Positions 19,238 through 27,229 of a stretch of DNA of 64,000 bases are shown here, piece by piece; positions within the stretch are counted from its first letter, which is position 1; each line of letters opens with the position of its first letter. The DNA is from Pectobacterium sp. CFBP8739. GTDB taxonomy: Bacteria; Pseudomonadota; Gammaproteobacteria; Enterobacterales; Enterobacteriaceae. The notes beneath the pieces are model-generated. The model was not told the origin of the DNA. It did not search any database and saw only the letters and a program-made list of their open reading frames with translations. Location of the stretch: the NCBI RefSeq assembly GCF_013449375.1, contig NZ_JACDRR010000021.1, positions 70,853-134,852 on the forward strand, read 5' to 3'. The position numbers were made by a program, and so were the translations under genes.

Positions 19238-19825
19238 TCAGTCTTGTCCTTTTGATACCGCAACCATCGCCGGGCGTAGCAAACGGCCATTCAACGTATA
19301 GCCTTTTTGCATGACCATCATGACATGGTTCGGCTGATGATCGGCCGAAGGTAACATCGTCATTGCTTGGTGCACTTCTGGGTTAAACGGTACGTTTACT
19401 TCACCGACAACCTCAATACCAAATTTGCGGACGGCATCCAGCAATGATTTCAGCGTCAGTTCAACCCCTTCAATCATCGCAGCCAGTGATTCATTGGCTT
19501 TATCCGCCGTATCCAGCGCGCGTTCCAGGTTATCGATAACTGGCAGCATTTCACTGGCAAATTTTTCTACCGCAAATTTATGCGCTTTCTCAACATCCAT
19601 TTCCGCACGGCGGCGAACGTTATCCGCTTCAGCACGGACGCGAAGCATATTGTCACGTTCACGCTGTTGCAGTTCGCTCAACTGGGCTTCCAGCTCGGCG
19701 ATGCGCGCATCACGCGGGTCAGCTACGTCTGCCGTCTCTGGCGCGGCATCCGCTTGCTGCCCTTTTGCTGCTTCCTTTTGATCCAGCACTTGCTCGTCAG
19801 GCGTTTTCTGTTCTTTACTACTCAT
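19238..19825 (-). CDS. grpE: Nucleotide exchange factor GrpE
   Basis: This 195-aa cytoplasmic co-chaperone releases ADP from DnaK. An acidic, disordered N-terminus (~1-35) leads to a long coiled coil (~36-110, heptads in [20 protein letters not shown]). The C-terminal beta domain follows, with the conserved [15 protein letters not shown] and [17 protein letters not shown]. Length and order match E. coli GrpE. A sigma-32 promoter is visible directly upstream. It is divergent from nadK, as in other enterobacteria. Confidence 0.97.
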   Translation of the reverse strand: MSSKEQKTPDEQVLDQKEAAKGQQADAAPETADVADPRDARIAELEAQLSELQQRERDNMLRVRAEADNVRRRAEMDVEKAHKFAVEKFASEMLPVIDNLERALDTADKANESLAAMIEGVELTLKSLLDAVRKFGIEVVGEVNVPFNPEVHQAMTMLPSADHQPNHVMMVMQKGYTLNGRLLRPAMVAVSKGQD

Positions 19826-19865
19826 GAAATTCTCCGCGGTTTAGCATTAATCTCGCTAGTTGCTT

Positions 19866-19894
19866 ATTATGGGGATCAAAATCGGGGATTCAAG
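19866..19894 (-). promoter_or_regulatory. Sigma-32 (heat-shock) promoter of grpE
   Basis: Reading the minus strand, CTTGAA (19889-19894) is followed after 14 bases by CCCCATAAT (19866-19874). This agrees with the RpoH consensus CTTGAA / CCCCATnT. It ends about 40 bp before the grpE start codon. Confidence 0.85.
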
Positions 19895-19973
19895 GGAACC
19901 CGTCATATATTGGTTCCTGCCGCTGCCGATACACCACGCTGAGGACAAAACAGCAATGAACACACCGCTTACA

Positions 19974-20852
19974 ATGAACAGGCCGTTTAATTGTATTGGC
20001 ATTGTCGGCCATCCGCGCCACCCAACGGCGTTGGCAACGCATGAGATGCTTTACCACTGGCTCACCGAGAAAGGTTACTCGGTTCTGATCGAGCAGCAAA
20101 TCGCCCGTGAACTGAACCTGAAAGATGTGCCGACGGGCAGCCTTGCCGACATCGGCCAGCAGGCGGATTTGGCGGTTGTTGTCGGCGGTGACGGCAATAT
20201 GCTCGGCGCAGCGCGCGTGCTGTCGCGCTATGATATTAAGGTGATCGGTGTGAACCGTGGCAACCTCGGATTTCTAACCGATCTCGATCCTGACCATGCG
20301 CAGCAGCAGCTTTCTGACGTTCTCGACGGTCATTATCTGAGCGAGCAACGTTTCATGCTGGAAGCGCACGTTTGCCGCGCAAACCAGCCCGACAGCATCA
20401 GTACCGCCATTAACGAAGTGGTGCTTCACCCGGGGAAAGTCGCCCATATGATTGAATTTGAAGTCTATATTGACGACAAATTCGCCTTCTCCCAACGTTC
20501 AGACGGCCTGATTATCGCCACACCTACAGGTTCAACCGCCTATTCCCTTTCCGCTGGCGGCCCGATTCTGACGCCGTCGCTGGATGCGATTGCGCTGGTT
20601 CCCATGTTCCCGCATACGCTGTCAGCCCGTCCGTTGGTGATCAACAGCAGCAGCACAATTCGGCTGAAATTTTCCTGCATTACCAATGACCTGGAAATCA
20701 GTTGCGACAGCCAGATTGCGCTACCGGTACAGGAAGGTGAAGAAGTGCTCATTCGCCGCAGTGAACATCACCTGAATCTGATTCACCCAAAAAATTACAG
20801 TTATTTCAATACACTAAGCTCAAAACTCGGCTGGTCAAAAAAATTATTCTAA
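19974..20852 (+). CDS. nadK: NAD kinase
   Basis: This cytoplasmic enzyme phosphorylates NAD to NADP. The ATG at 19974 gives 292 aa, the exact E. coli NadK length, starting [20 protein letters not shown]. An in-frame ATG at 19956 has a GAGG 11 nt upstream and would add six residues, so that start is also possible. The GGDGN motif lies in [16 protein letters not shown], and the second conserved motif is [20 protein letters not shown]. It is divergent from grpE and 80 bp upstream of recN, which has its own SOS promoter. Confidence 0.95.
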   Translation: MNRPFNCIGIVGHPRHPTALATHEMLYHWLTEKGYSVLIEQQIARELNLKDVPTGSLADIGQQADLAVVVGGDGNMLGAARVLSRYDIKVIGVNRGNLGFLTDLDPDHAQQQLSDVLDGHYLSEQRFMLEAHVCRANQPDSISTAINEVVLHPGKVAHMIEFEVYIDDKFAFSQRSDGLIIATPTGSTAYSLSAGGPILTPSLDAIALVPMFPHTLSARPLVINSSSTIRLKFSCITNDLEISCDSQIALPVQEGEEVLIRRSEHHLNLIHPKNYSYFNTLSSKLGWSKKLF

Positions 20853-20870
20853 AATTCTCCCCAGCTACTT

Positions 20871-20890
20871 TACTGTATATAAAACCAGTT
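20871..20890 (+). promoter_or_regulatory. LexA (SOS) box of recN
   Basis: TACTGTATATAAAACCAGTT has the CTG-N10-CAG spacing and the AT-rich core of LexA operators. It is close to the first recN operator known in E. coli. A likely -10, TATACT, follows at 20891-20896, so LexA would cover the promoter. Confidence 0.85.
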
Positions 20891-20894
20891 TATA

Positions 20895-20924
20895 CTGTAT
20901 GCAATCACATGTGATTACATACAG
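20895..20924 (+). promoter_or_regulatory. 30-bp palindrome overlapping a second, degenerate LexA box
   Basis: The sequence from CTGTATG (20895) to CATACAG (20924) is its own reverse complement except for one base pair around the centre CACATGTG. The left half looks like a LexA half-site that lacks its normal CAG partner ten bases on. It lies between the -10 and the recN start codon. Confidence 0.7.
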
Positions 20925-20933
20925 GGGCTTATC

Positions 20934-22595
20934 ATGCTGGCGCAACTCACTATCAGTCACTTCGCCATCGTGCGCGAATTAGAAATCGATTTTCAGTCAG
21001 GAATGAGCGTTATTACCGGGGAAACCGGTGCGGGGAAATCTATTGCGATTGATGCCCTCGGTTTATGTCTGGGAAATCGTTCTGACGCCAGCATGGTCAG
21101 GCCGGGCGCAGCCCGCGCCGACATTTGCGCCCGCTTTGCGCTGGCAGATACCCCAACGGCACGCCAATGGCTGGAAGAAAACCAGTTGGATGACAGCAAC
21201 GAATGCCTGCTACGTCGCGTCATTAGCGCCGATGGTCGCTCGCGTGGCTTTATTAACGGTACCGCCGTGCCACTGTCTCAACTGCGTGAACTCGGCCAGC
21301 ACCTGATTCAGGTACACGGTCAGCATGCCCATCAACTACTGCTGCGCCCCGACCACCAAAAACACCTGCTGGATGCGTATGCCGATGAACCAAAACTATT
21401 AGTTGCCATGCAGCAGGTTTGGCATCAGTGGCACCAAAGCTGCCGTGCGCTGGCGCAGCTACAACAGGCGGCGATTGAGCGTGAGGCTCGTCGGGAATTG
21501 CTGCAATATCAATTAAAAGAGCTGAATGAGTTCGCGCCGCAGCCCGGCGAATACGAACAGATTGACGTTGAATACAAACGACTGGCAAATAGTGGTCAGC
21601 TATTGACGATGAGCCAACAGGCCATGCAATTGCTGAGCGAAGACGAAGAGCAGAACATCATCAGCATGCTACATAGCGTCAAACACCAGCTTGGCGAACT
21701 CATCAGCATGGATGACAAGCTGTCTGGCGTGCTGTCGATGCTCGAAGAAGCGAGCATTCAGCTTAGCGAAGCCAGCGATGAACTGCGCCACTACAGCGAA
21801 CAAATGGATCTCGACCCAATTCGCCTGTATGAACTGGAACAGCGTCTGTCACGTCAGCTCGCACTGGCACGCAAGCACCATGTTGCGCCAGAGGCGCTTC
21901 CCGCATTCCATCAGCAGCTACTGGAAGAGCAACAGCAGTTGGAACAGCAGGAAAGCGACCATGACGCGCTTAGCGCTTCCGTCGGCGAATATCATCAACA
22001 GGCGTTGCATCTTGCAGAACAGCTGCACGTGCGCCGTCAGCACCACGCCAGCGAGCTGGCACAGCTTATCACGACCAATATGCGTGAACTGGCGATGCCA
22101 CACGGCCACTTCACCATTGATGTGAAATTTACGCCAGACAACCTGACGGCCACCGGTGCCGACAGTATCGAATTTCGGGTGACCACTAACCCCGGCCAGC
22201 CACACCAGACGCTGGCGAAAGTGGCATCGGGCGGCGAACTGTCACGTATCGCGCTGATTATTCAGGTGATCACCGCACAGAAAATGGACACGCCAGCGAT
22301 GATCTTCGATGAGGTCGATGTGGGTATTAGCGGGCCAACCGCCGCCATCGTCGGGAGAATGCTGCGCCAGCTCGGCGAATCCACGCAGGTGATGTGCGTG
22401 ACGCACCTACCGCAGGTCGCGGGTTGCGGTCATCAGCACTTCTTCGTGAGTAAACAAACGGACGGCGCGGAAACGGAGACCCTGATGCAACCGTTAGATA
22501 AGCGCGCTCGGCTACAGGAACTGGCACGCCTTTTGGGCGGCAGCGCCGTCACCAAAAATACGCTGGCAAATGCCAAAGAACTACTGGCAGCCTAA
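20934..22595 (+). CDS. recN: DNA repair protein RecN
   Basis: This 553-aa SMC-like ATPase acts in double-strand-break repair. Walker A is GETGAGKS at residues 29-36. The middle half (~150-370) is Gln/Glu-rich coiled coil. The C-terminal head has the signature [13 protein letters not shown] and Walker B as [18 protein letters not shown] lies six bases before the ATG. It is SOS-regulated from the LexA box just upstream. Length agrees with E. coli RecN. Confidence 0.96.
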   Translation: MLAQLTISHFAIVRELEIDFQSGMSVITGETGAGKSIAIDALGLCLGNRSDASMVRPGAARADICARFALADTPTARQWLEENQLDDSNECLLRRVISADGRSRGFINGTAVPLSQLRELGQHLIQVHGQHAHQLLLRPDHQKHLLDAYADEPKLLVAMQQVWHQWHQSCRALAQLQQAAIEREARRELLQYQLKELNEFAPQPGEYEQIDVEYKRLANSGQLLTMSQQAMQLLSEDEEQNIISMLHSVKHQLGELISMDDKLSGVLSMLEEASIQLSEASDELRHYSEQMDLDPIRLYELEQRLSRQLALARKHHVAPEALPAFHQQLLEEQQQLEQQESDHDALSASVGEYHQQALHLAEQLHVRRQHHASELAQLITTNMRELAMPHGHFTIDVKFTPDNLTATGADSIEFRVTTNPGQPHQTLAKVASGGELSRIALIIQVITAQKMDTPAMIFDEVDVGISGPTAAIVGRMLRQLGESTQVMCVTHLPQVAGCGHQHFFVSKQTDGAETETLMQPLDKRARLQELARLLGGSAVTKNTLANAKELLAA

Positions 22596-22632
22596 AATCT
22601 ACTACCTATAAGGGCAAGAAAGGTGCATCGCA

Positions 22633-22657
22633 GGTAAAAAACCTCAACTTTTTTACC
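22633..22657 (+). terminator. Stem-loop after recN
   Basis: GGTAAAAAA (22633-22641) pairs with TTTTTTACC (22649-22657) 38 bp after the recN stop. The T run is inside the stem, so the 3' arm can act as the terminator tail. The overlapping TCAACTT (22644) and TCATA (22668) are spaced roughly like a sigma-E promoter for bamE, but the match is loose. Confidence 0.5.
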
Positions 22658-22748
22658 TTCCTGAGGTCATACAATCGCCTTGCAGGTTTCCAAGTCCTGC
22701 AAGGTCTATTATCATCGGCAACCTATGCCCTTAAGGAATGTAATCACT

Positions 22749-23084
22749 ATGCGCTGTAAAACGCTGACTGTCGTCGCCGCGGTGGTTGTTATGCTGACCG
22801 CCGGTTGTTCCACACTGGAAAAGGTGGTCTATCGGCCGGACATCAATCAGGGAAACTATCTGGCACCGGCTGACGTTGCAAAAATTCACACCGGCATGAC
22901 CAAACAACAGGTCGCTTATACACTGGGTACGCCTATGATGCAGGATCCGTTTGGCAGCGATACGTGGTTCTACGTTTTCCGCCAACAGCCTGGTCATGAA
23001 TCGGTAAAACAGCAGACGCTGACGCTAACCTTCAGCGGCAGTGGTGTGTTAACCAACATCAATAACAAACCTGCGCTGGATTAA
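22749..23084 (+). CDS. bamE: Outer membrane assembly lipoprotein BamE
   Basis: This 111-aa lipoprotein is part of the BAM complex that inserts beta-barrel proteins. The signal peptide ends in the lipobox LTAGC, with the lipidated cysteine at position 20. The BamE fold follows ([42 protein letters not shown]). The ATG at 22749 with AAGGA upstream gives the E. coli N-terminus MRCKTLT; an in-frame start 69 bp earlier is not supported. It lies after recN, as in E. coli. Confidence 0.95.
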   Translation: MRCKTLTVVAAVVVMLTAGCSTLEKVVYRPDINQGNYLAPADVAKIHTGMTKQQVAYTLGTPMMQDPFGSDTWFYVFRQQPGHESVKQQTLTLTFSGSGVLTNINNKPALD

Positions 23085-23223
23085 TATTTTCAATGCCGTT
23101 CGGCTGAATCAGGATAGGTGATCCTGGCAACCAGAGACGGTACTTTAAGACAAGGCTCACAATGGGCAGGGTACTTAAGGGAAACAGCCACGCACGCGGT
23201 TTGATGTATGGCAGGTATAACAG

Positions 23224-23262
23224 CAGGCAAATCTGAACACTTCAGGTTTGCCTGTGCTTTTT
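23224..23262 (+). terminator. Terminator of bamE
   Basis: CAGGCAAATCTGAA (23224-23237) pairs with TTCAGGTTTGCCTG (23241-23254), with one mismatch and a 3-nt loop. TGCTTTTTT follows on the plus strand. Confidence 0.9.
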
Positions 23263-23322
23263 TATAAGGGTATTTAGGTAGAAATACTCAGGAAAACGCC
23301 ATTTGTCGTTTAGCGGTATTGC

Positions 23323-23613
23323 TCAGGATTTGCTCTTAGAACGCTCTGCGCGTTGGCGGCGTAGCTCTTTCGGATCGGCAATCAGCGGACGATAAATCTC
23401 TACGCGGTCACCATCCTGCACCACATCGGCCAGCTTCACTGCACGGCTGTAGATACCGACTTTATTCACCTGCAAATCGATGTCATGACGCAGTTCCAGC
23501 AGGCCCGATGCCACAATCGCCTGCTCAACCGTGCTGCCCTCTTCCAGCTTCACCGTGCGTAGATACTGGCGTTCAGGCAACGCATAGACCACATCAACCT
23601 GCATTGCGGACAC
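23323..23613 (-). CDS. rnfH: RnfH/RatB family protein
   Basis: This 96-aa ubiquitin-like protein (PF03658) includes [40 protein letters not shown] and [20 protein letters not shown], near-identical to E. coli RnfH (formerly YfjF/RatB). The start is GTG at 23613: GAGG lies six bases upstream and the length then equals the E. coli protein. The ATG at 23604 would also be in frame. It overlaps the end of ratA by 20 bp, so translation is probably coupled. Its cellular role is not firmly known, despite the Rnf-complex name. Confidence 0.9.
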   Translation of the reverse strand: MSAMQVDVVYALPERQYLRTVKLEEGSTVEQAIVASGLLELRHDIDLQVNKVGIYSRAVKLADVVQDGDRVEIYRPLIADPKELRRQRAERSKSKS

Positions 23614-24040
23614 TGTAGACCTCTTTTGCTCGCTGCGTGAAAGCCTGCACCATATTTCCCGCCAGCTCCTTGAATACTTTGCCAAAAGCGAGTTCAATCA
23701 AGGCATTGGTGAATTCAAATTCCAGATGCAGCTCGACTTTACAGGCATCGGCGCTCAGCGGCGTAAAATACCAGTCGCCACCCAACTGACGGAATGGGCC
23801 ATCGACCAGTTGCATGTTGATATTCTGGTTGTTTGTCAGCGTATTACGTGTGGTAAATGTCTTGCTGATTCCCGCTTTGGAAACGTCTACTGCGGCGGTC
23901 ATCTCCCCTTCTGAGGAGGAAAGCACGCGGCTGCCCGTGCAGCCCGGTAAAAATGCGGGGTAGGAAGCAACATCATTCACCAGCTTGTACATCTGTTCAG
24001 CACTGAACGGTACCAGTGCGGAACGACTTATCTTTGGCAT
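23594..24040 (-). CDS. ratA: Ribosome association toxin RatA (START/COQ10-like)
   Basis: This 148-aa protein has the polyketide-cyclase/COQ10 fold (PF03364): [32 protein letters not shown], and the C-terminal [20 protein letters not shown]. In E. coli RatA was reported to bind 50S subunits and block 70S formation; homologues may instead carry ubiquinone. It overlaps rnfH and is divergent from smpB, the conserved enterobacterial order. Confidence 0.92.
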   Translation of the reverse strand: MPKISRSALVPFSAEQMYKLVNDVASYPAFLPGCTGSRVLSSSEGEMTAAVDVSKAGISKTFTTRNTLTNNQNINMQLVDGPFRQLGGDWYFTPLSADACKVELHLEFEFTNALIELAFGKVFKELAGNMVQAFTQRAKEVYSVRNAG

Positions 24041-24195
24041 ACTATTTTCCGAGAGTCATAAAACGCGCAAAATAATAGCATTGATAGCCCAACAGGCAAA
24101 AATTCTGCGATGTTTATCGCACGATATCATTAACCACGACACGGACGCACGGCGGGGATTTCATTCCCAATGACATCCAGTATAATGACGGCACT

Positions 24196-24678
24196 ATGAC
24201 AAAGAAAAAAGCATACAAACCCGGTTCCGCCACCATTGCGCAAAACAAGCGCGCCCGTCACGAATACTTCATCGAGGAAGAATTTGAGGCAGGCCTTGCA
24301 CTACAAGGATGGGAAGTCAAATCACTGCGCGCAGGCAAAGCAAACCTCAGCGACAGCTATGTCACCTTTATGAACGGTGAAGCTTACCTGTTTGGCGCCA
24401 CTATCACGCCGCTGAATGTGGCCTCATCACACGTTGTTTGCGATCCTATTCGTACACGCAAGCTTCTGCTCAACAAACGCGAGCTGGAGTCGCTATTTGG
24501 CCGCGTCAGTCGTGAAGGCTACACGGTCGTCGCGCTGTCTATGTATTGGAAAAATGCTTGGAGCAAAGTCAAAATTGGCGTAGCAAAAGGCAAAAAAGAT
24601 CACGACAAGCGTGATGACATTAAAGAACGTGAATGGAAGTTAGACAAAGCCCGTATCATGAAGAATGCCAATCGTTAA
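24196..24678 (+). CDS. smpB: SsrA-binding protein SmpB
   Basis: This 160-aa RNA-binding protein delivers tmRNA to stalled ribosomes. The OB-fold core is visible ([52 protein letters not shown]). The C-terminus is basic and flexible ([20 protein letters not shown]) and enters the mRNA channel. Its partner RNA gene ssrA begins 50 bp downstream, separated only by a small promoter. Confidence 0.97.
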   Translation: MTKKKAYKPGSATIAQNKRARHEYFIEEEFEAGLALQGWEVKSLRAGKANLSDSYVTFMNGEAYLFGATITPLNVASSHVVCDPIRTRKLLLNKRELESLFGRVSREGYTVVALSMYWKNAWSKVKIGVAKGKKDHDKRDDIKEREWKLDKARIMKNANR

Positions 24679-24728
24679 GCCACTGGCTTAACAACGATAA
24701 GTTCTGATATACTGGCAACAGTTTCTTG

Positions 24729-25091
24729 GGGGCTGATTCTGGATTCGACGGGATTTGCAAAGCCCAAGGTGCATGCCGAGGGGCGGTTGGCCTCGTAAAA
24801 AGCCGCAAAAAAATAGTCGCAAACGACGAAAACTACGCTTTAGCAGCTTAATAACCTGCTCTGAGCCCTCTCTCCCTAGCCTCCGCTCTTAGGACGGGGA
24901 TCAAGAGAGGTCAAACCCAAAAGAGATCGTGTGGATGCCTTGCCTGGGGTTGAAGCACTAAATCTAATCAGGCTAGTTTGTTAGTGGCGTGTCTATTCGC
25001 AGCTGGCAAGCGAATGTAAAGATAGACTAAGCATGTAGTACCGACGGTAGAGTGGTTCCGGACGGGGGTTCAAATCCCCCCAGCTCCACCA
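24729..25091 (+). ncRNA. ssrA: tmRNA (SsrA)
   Basis: The 363-nt gene begins GGGGCTGATTCTGGATTCGA and ends with the tRNA-like arm and CCA at 25091, the same length as E. coli tmRNA. The tag reading frame at 24819-24851 encodes ANDENYALAA followed by TAA. A TATACT -10 hexamer lies at 24708-24713. The 3' end (25069-25085) serves as the attachment site of the remnant island that follows. Confidence 0.97.
25069..25085 (+). other. Putative attL core within ssrA
   Basis: TTCAAATCCCCCCAGCT in the T-arm/acceptor end of tmRNA recurs with one mismatch at 28951-28967. The 3' end of ssrA is a common integration target for P4-type and other tyrosine integrases. The two copies bracket 3.9 kb of foreign-looking DNA. 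No integrase gene remains. Confidence 0.6.
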
Positions 25092-25133
25092 ATTTAGACA
25101 TCGGGTATTACCAGATAAGTCCGATGAAGTACG

Positions 25134-25169
25134 AAAAGCCCGCACGGCATAAGCCCTGCGGGCTTTTTT
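25134..25169 (+). terminator. Terminator downstream of ssrA
   Basis: AAAAGCCCGCA (25134-25144) pairs with TGCGGGCTTTT (25157-25167) and is followed by a T run, 43 bp after the tmRNA 3' end. Confidence 0.85.
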
Positions 25170-25207
25170 GTGTCCGTTATTGTCCGACGATATCCAGCCA
25201 AACCATC

Positions 25208-25681
25208 CCGGCCAGCGAACGCGACCCCAAGCTGAAAGAGAAAATCCGCGCTGAGCTGGCGGTGATAGTTCGTCACCTGATGAAACGCTTTGAAGAGCCA
25301 AACGACGCCCGGACGCTGTTACAGGCACAGCAACACTCCGCTGAGGCGCTGGAAATCAAACGGCAGGCTGACCCGCTGGTTGATTTTTGCGGTTACCTGC
25401 TGGCACACAGCGACACCACCGGGCTGTATATGGGCAACGCCAACATTACGCCCCGTAACCCGCGTAAATACCTGTATCACGCCTACCTGTCCTTTATGGA
25501 ATCGCACGGCCATCAGAAGCCGATCAGCCTGACGGCCTTTGGTAAGGTGCTGCCTAACATGATGTCGGAATACGGGCAGAGTTACCTCAAGGGCAGAACC
25601 AAACAGGGCATACAGACCAACCTTGAGCTGAAAGACGAATCAGACGCTGACTGGCTGCCCAAATGCGAATCGGCGAGGTAG
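25208..25681 (+). pseudogene. C-terminal remnant of a phage P4-type alpha (primase/helicase) gene
   Basis: The frame encodes ~157 residues including ERDPKLKEKIRAELAVIVRH, QQHSAEALEIKRQADPLVDF, LYMGNANITPRNPRKYLYHA and a terminal RTKQGIQTNLELKDESDADW. From memory of the family, this matches the last fifth of P4 gp-alpha (about 777 aa), the primase-helicase-origin-binding protein of satellite phages. The toprim and helicase parts are gone, and the frame runs backward into unrelated DNA and ssrA without a natural start. It is therefore a deletion remnant. The GGTGAACAG-type repeats 0.9 kb away are the kind of sites gp-alpha binds. Confidence 0.8.
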
Positions 25682-25695
25682 ACACCAGAAACGAC

Positions 25696-25720
25696 AAAAC
25701 CGGCTCCGGCCGGTTTTTTA
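25696..25720 (+). terminator. Terminator after the alpha remnant
   Basis: AACCGG/CCGGTT around a 6-nt loop (from 25698) followed by a run of six T residues, 15 bp past the remnant's stop. Confidence 0.75.
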
Positions 25721-25734
25721 ATGGATAGAGAAAG

Positions 25735-26214
25735 TTACCAGAGTGGTAGAAGCAATGTGCTAGGCTGGATTTCTGAGGACGTAAAGCCCCAATGCAGATA
25801 AAAATCTTTTGCTTCCTCAGACAGCGCATGAACTAATAACGCTTTTGTTCCCACCTGTTCAGCAACCTGCTGGGAACGCAAGACCGCATCTTTCAATAAT
25901 CCCGCGCCAATCCCCCGACGGTGATAACGTTCATCTACCGCCAGACGGCCCAAGACTAATACGGGCAGCGGATCAGGCATATTACGTCGTAACGCACCCG
26001 ATACGGATTGACGCTGTACGCTGCCGGTTGCCAGCGCGTAAAAGCCAATAACCTGATTAGCACCCGATTCACACACGACAAAAGTGCGTGATGCGCCAAT
26101 GGTTTGATTCTTGAGCGCCTTACGTTTCAGCCAATCATCCAGTGACGGTTCTGAACTTCGGAAATCAACCACGGCATGCTGAGGTAATAATAATTCAGGT
26201 GCCGTTATTCCCAC
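25735..26214 (-). CDS. GNAT toxin of a TacAT/AtaRT-type toxin-antitoxin pair
   Basis: This 159-aa acetyltransferase belongs to the toxins (TacT, AtaT) that acetylate the amino group of charged tRNAs and stop translation. The acetyl-CoA loop reads LAVDERYHRRGIGAGLLKDA, and the catalytic tyrosine is probably in AKDFYLHWGF. Its GTG start at 26214 overlaps the 3' end of the antitoxin gene by 10 bp (CCGTGGGAATAA), the standard arrangement for these pairs. Reading frame and motifs are intact, so it may be active. It lies in the ssrA island. Confidence 0.87.
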   Translation of the reverse strand: MGITAPELLLPQHAVVDFRSSEPSLDDWLKRKALKNQTIGASRTFVVCESGANQVIGFYALATGSVQRQSVSGALRRNMPDPLPVLVLGRLAVDERYHRRGIGAGLLKDAVLRSQQVAEQVGTKALLVHALSEEAKDFYLHWGFTSSEIQPSTLLLPLW

Positions 26215-26477
26215 GGTGATTTCCTGTCTAATAACGCCTGTAACCGCTCATTGGTTGCGACAGGTTTTTCTAACGCGGTAATAAAGGCATCAAATTGTGA
26301 TTCATCAACCAGAAACAGGCGTTGATCCAATAGCACCTCTTCCGCCTCACGACATGCAGCCTCAAGGATAAAATCAGTACGAGACTTTGAAAGCAGTTTC
26401 GCGGCAACGTCTATCAGTTCCCGTTGTGATGATTTCGCCCGAATGTTGATCGGTGCCTCTTTTGCCTCTGTTCTCAT
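26205..26477 (-). CDS. DUF1778 ribbon-helix-helix antitoxin (TacA-like)
   Basis: This 90-aa antitoxin has an N-terminal ribbon-helix-helix (PINIRAKSSQRELIDVAAKL, ~10-30), the DUF1778 stretch LSKSRTDFILEAACREAEEV, and a C-terminal toxin-binding tail with VDESQFDAFITALEKP. A strong AGGAGG ribosome site lies before its ATG. Repeated TGTGTAGC elements upstream are the likely autoregulatory operator. It is co-transcribed with the GNAT toxin. Confidence 0.87.
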   Translation of the reverse strand: MRTEAKEAPINIRAKSSQRELIDVAAKLLSKSRTDFILEAACREAEEVLLDQRLFLVDESQFDAFITALEKPVATNERLQALLDRKSPWE

Positions 26478-26487
26478 AAAGGCCTCC

Positions 26488-26544
26488 TGTGTAGCTAATC
26501 GTTATACGGAAATCATAATCAATTGTGTAGCAAATAGCTACACA
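26488..26544 (-). promoter_or_regulatory. Operator repeats of the TacA-like antitoxin
   Basis: TGTGTAGC occurs as a perfect inverted pair (26524-26531 and 26537-26544, 5-nt spacer) and a third time at 26488-26495 beside the ribosome site. Such half-sites suit a dimeric ribbon-helix-helix repressor. Binding by this antitoxin is inference from position. Confidence 0.65.
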
Positions 26545-26564
26545 CAGATTAAATATCACTATAG

Positions 26565-26684
26565 GGTGACGAGTGACTCATCACCTGTTCACCGACTCAT
26601 CACCCATTAATTTATTGATTAATAAAAATAAAAAACCGTGGTGAAGAGGGTGAACAGTTTTGTGCAAAATCTTTTTATTGTGGC
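26565..26684 (+). repeat. 120-bp direct repeat, copy 1 (P4 crr-like, iteron-containing)
   Basis: It is 120 bp, and about 91% identical (11 mismatches counted by eye) to 27101-27220. It holds five GGTGA-N2-AG decamers: 26565-26574, 26576-26585 (inverted), 26585-26593 (inverted), 26595-26604 (inverted) and 26649-26658 (GGTGAACAGT). An AT-rich block lies between the fourth and fifth. P4 crr is known as two ~120-bp direct repeats carrying GGTGAACAG(A/T) type I iterons bound by gp-alpha, so this is probably a relic of that element. Confidence 0.75.
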
Positions 26685-26767
26685 ATTACGTTTATACCGT
26701 GATGTTGCTGCTTTTTTGGTTAAGTGCTAAATTTAGTATCAAATATCATACTTAAAAGGGGCTAATT

Positions 26768-27019
26768 ATGTCCGTACAACCTATCCTTGCAAATGCAGCC
26801 GTGAGTATCAGCGACTTTAAAAAGTCCCCTAATGCCGCGCTTAAAGAAACTAACGGTGAGCCTGTAGCCGTGCTCACCAATGGCCGTATCTCTGGCTACT
26901 ATGTTTCCCCGGAAACATGGGAAGCACTGGCCGATTATCAGGAAGATATCGAACTTGCCAAAATCGCCCGTTCCCGGATGAAGGGGAAACGTGTGAAGGT
27001 CGATCTGGATGAGTTATAA
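26768..27019 (+). CDS. Phd/YefM- or StbD-like antitoxin
   Basis: This 83-aa protein (AAVSISDFKKSPNAALKETN, EPVAVLTNGRISGYYVSPET, and an acidic tail ending VDLDEL) resembles StbD/Phd-type antitoxins. These bind DNA through the N-terminus and neutralise a RelE/StbE-type RNase with the C-terminus. Its last codons overlap the start of a toxin gene that is cut short, so the antitoxin is now orphaned. It lies exactly between the two 120-bp repeats. Confidence 0.8.
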   Translation: MSVQPILANAAVSISDFKKSPNAALKETNGEPVAVLTNGRISGYYVSPETWEALADYQEDIELAKIARSRMKGKRVKVDLDEL

Positions 27020-27098
27020 GCTGGAGTTTGAAGAGCACGCGCTGAAAGAATTTAAGAAGCTGGGTGCGCCCGTGCGGGAGCAGTTCACCAAAAGTTGA
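27009..27098 (+). pseudogene. Truncated RelE/StbE-like toxin
   Basis: An ATG at 27009, overlapping the antitoxin stop, opens a frame reading MSYKLEFEEHALKEFKKLG and then APVREQFTKS before a stop at 27096. This is the typical first third of a RelE/StbE toxin of ~90-95 aa; the catalytic C-terminal strands are missing. The homology ends at the point where the second 120-bp repeat begins (27101), so the break coincides with the repeat junction. Confidence 0.8.
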
Positions 27099-27100
27099 AA

Positions 27101-27220
27101 GGTGATGAGTAACTCGTCACCTGTTCACCAACTCATCACCCATTAATCTATTGATTATTAAAAATAAAAACCTCTAGTGAAGAGGGTGAACAGTTTTGTG
27201 CAAAATCTTTTTATTTTGGC
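27101..27220 (+). repeat. 120-bp direct repeat, copy 2 (P4 crr-like)
   Basis: It matches 26565-26684 over its full 120 bp. Its decamers are at 27101-27110, 27112-27121 (inverted), 27121-27129 (inverted), 27131-27140 (inverted) and 27185-27194 (GGTGAACAGT). All five iterons are preserved, whereas several substitutions fall in the AT-rich spacer and the paired arms vary together. Confidence 0.75.
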
Positions 27221-27229
27221 TACTGACGG

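Noticed and set aside
25050-25091. tRNA-like end with CCA after ssrA tag region
   Set aside because: It is the acceptor and T-arm of tmRNA itself, not a separate tRNA gene.
25052-25207. Reading frame running from inside ssrA into the alpha remnant
   Set aside because: The first ~52 codons translate tmRNA and its terminator; this is chance read-through of a broken gene, not a real N-terminus.
26565-27220. The 120-bp repeats as operators of the neighbouring TA genes or as a CRISPR
   Set aside because: They are far longer than TA operators, flank rather than precede the antitoxin, and only two copies without spacers exist; the iteron content fits replication sites better.
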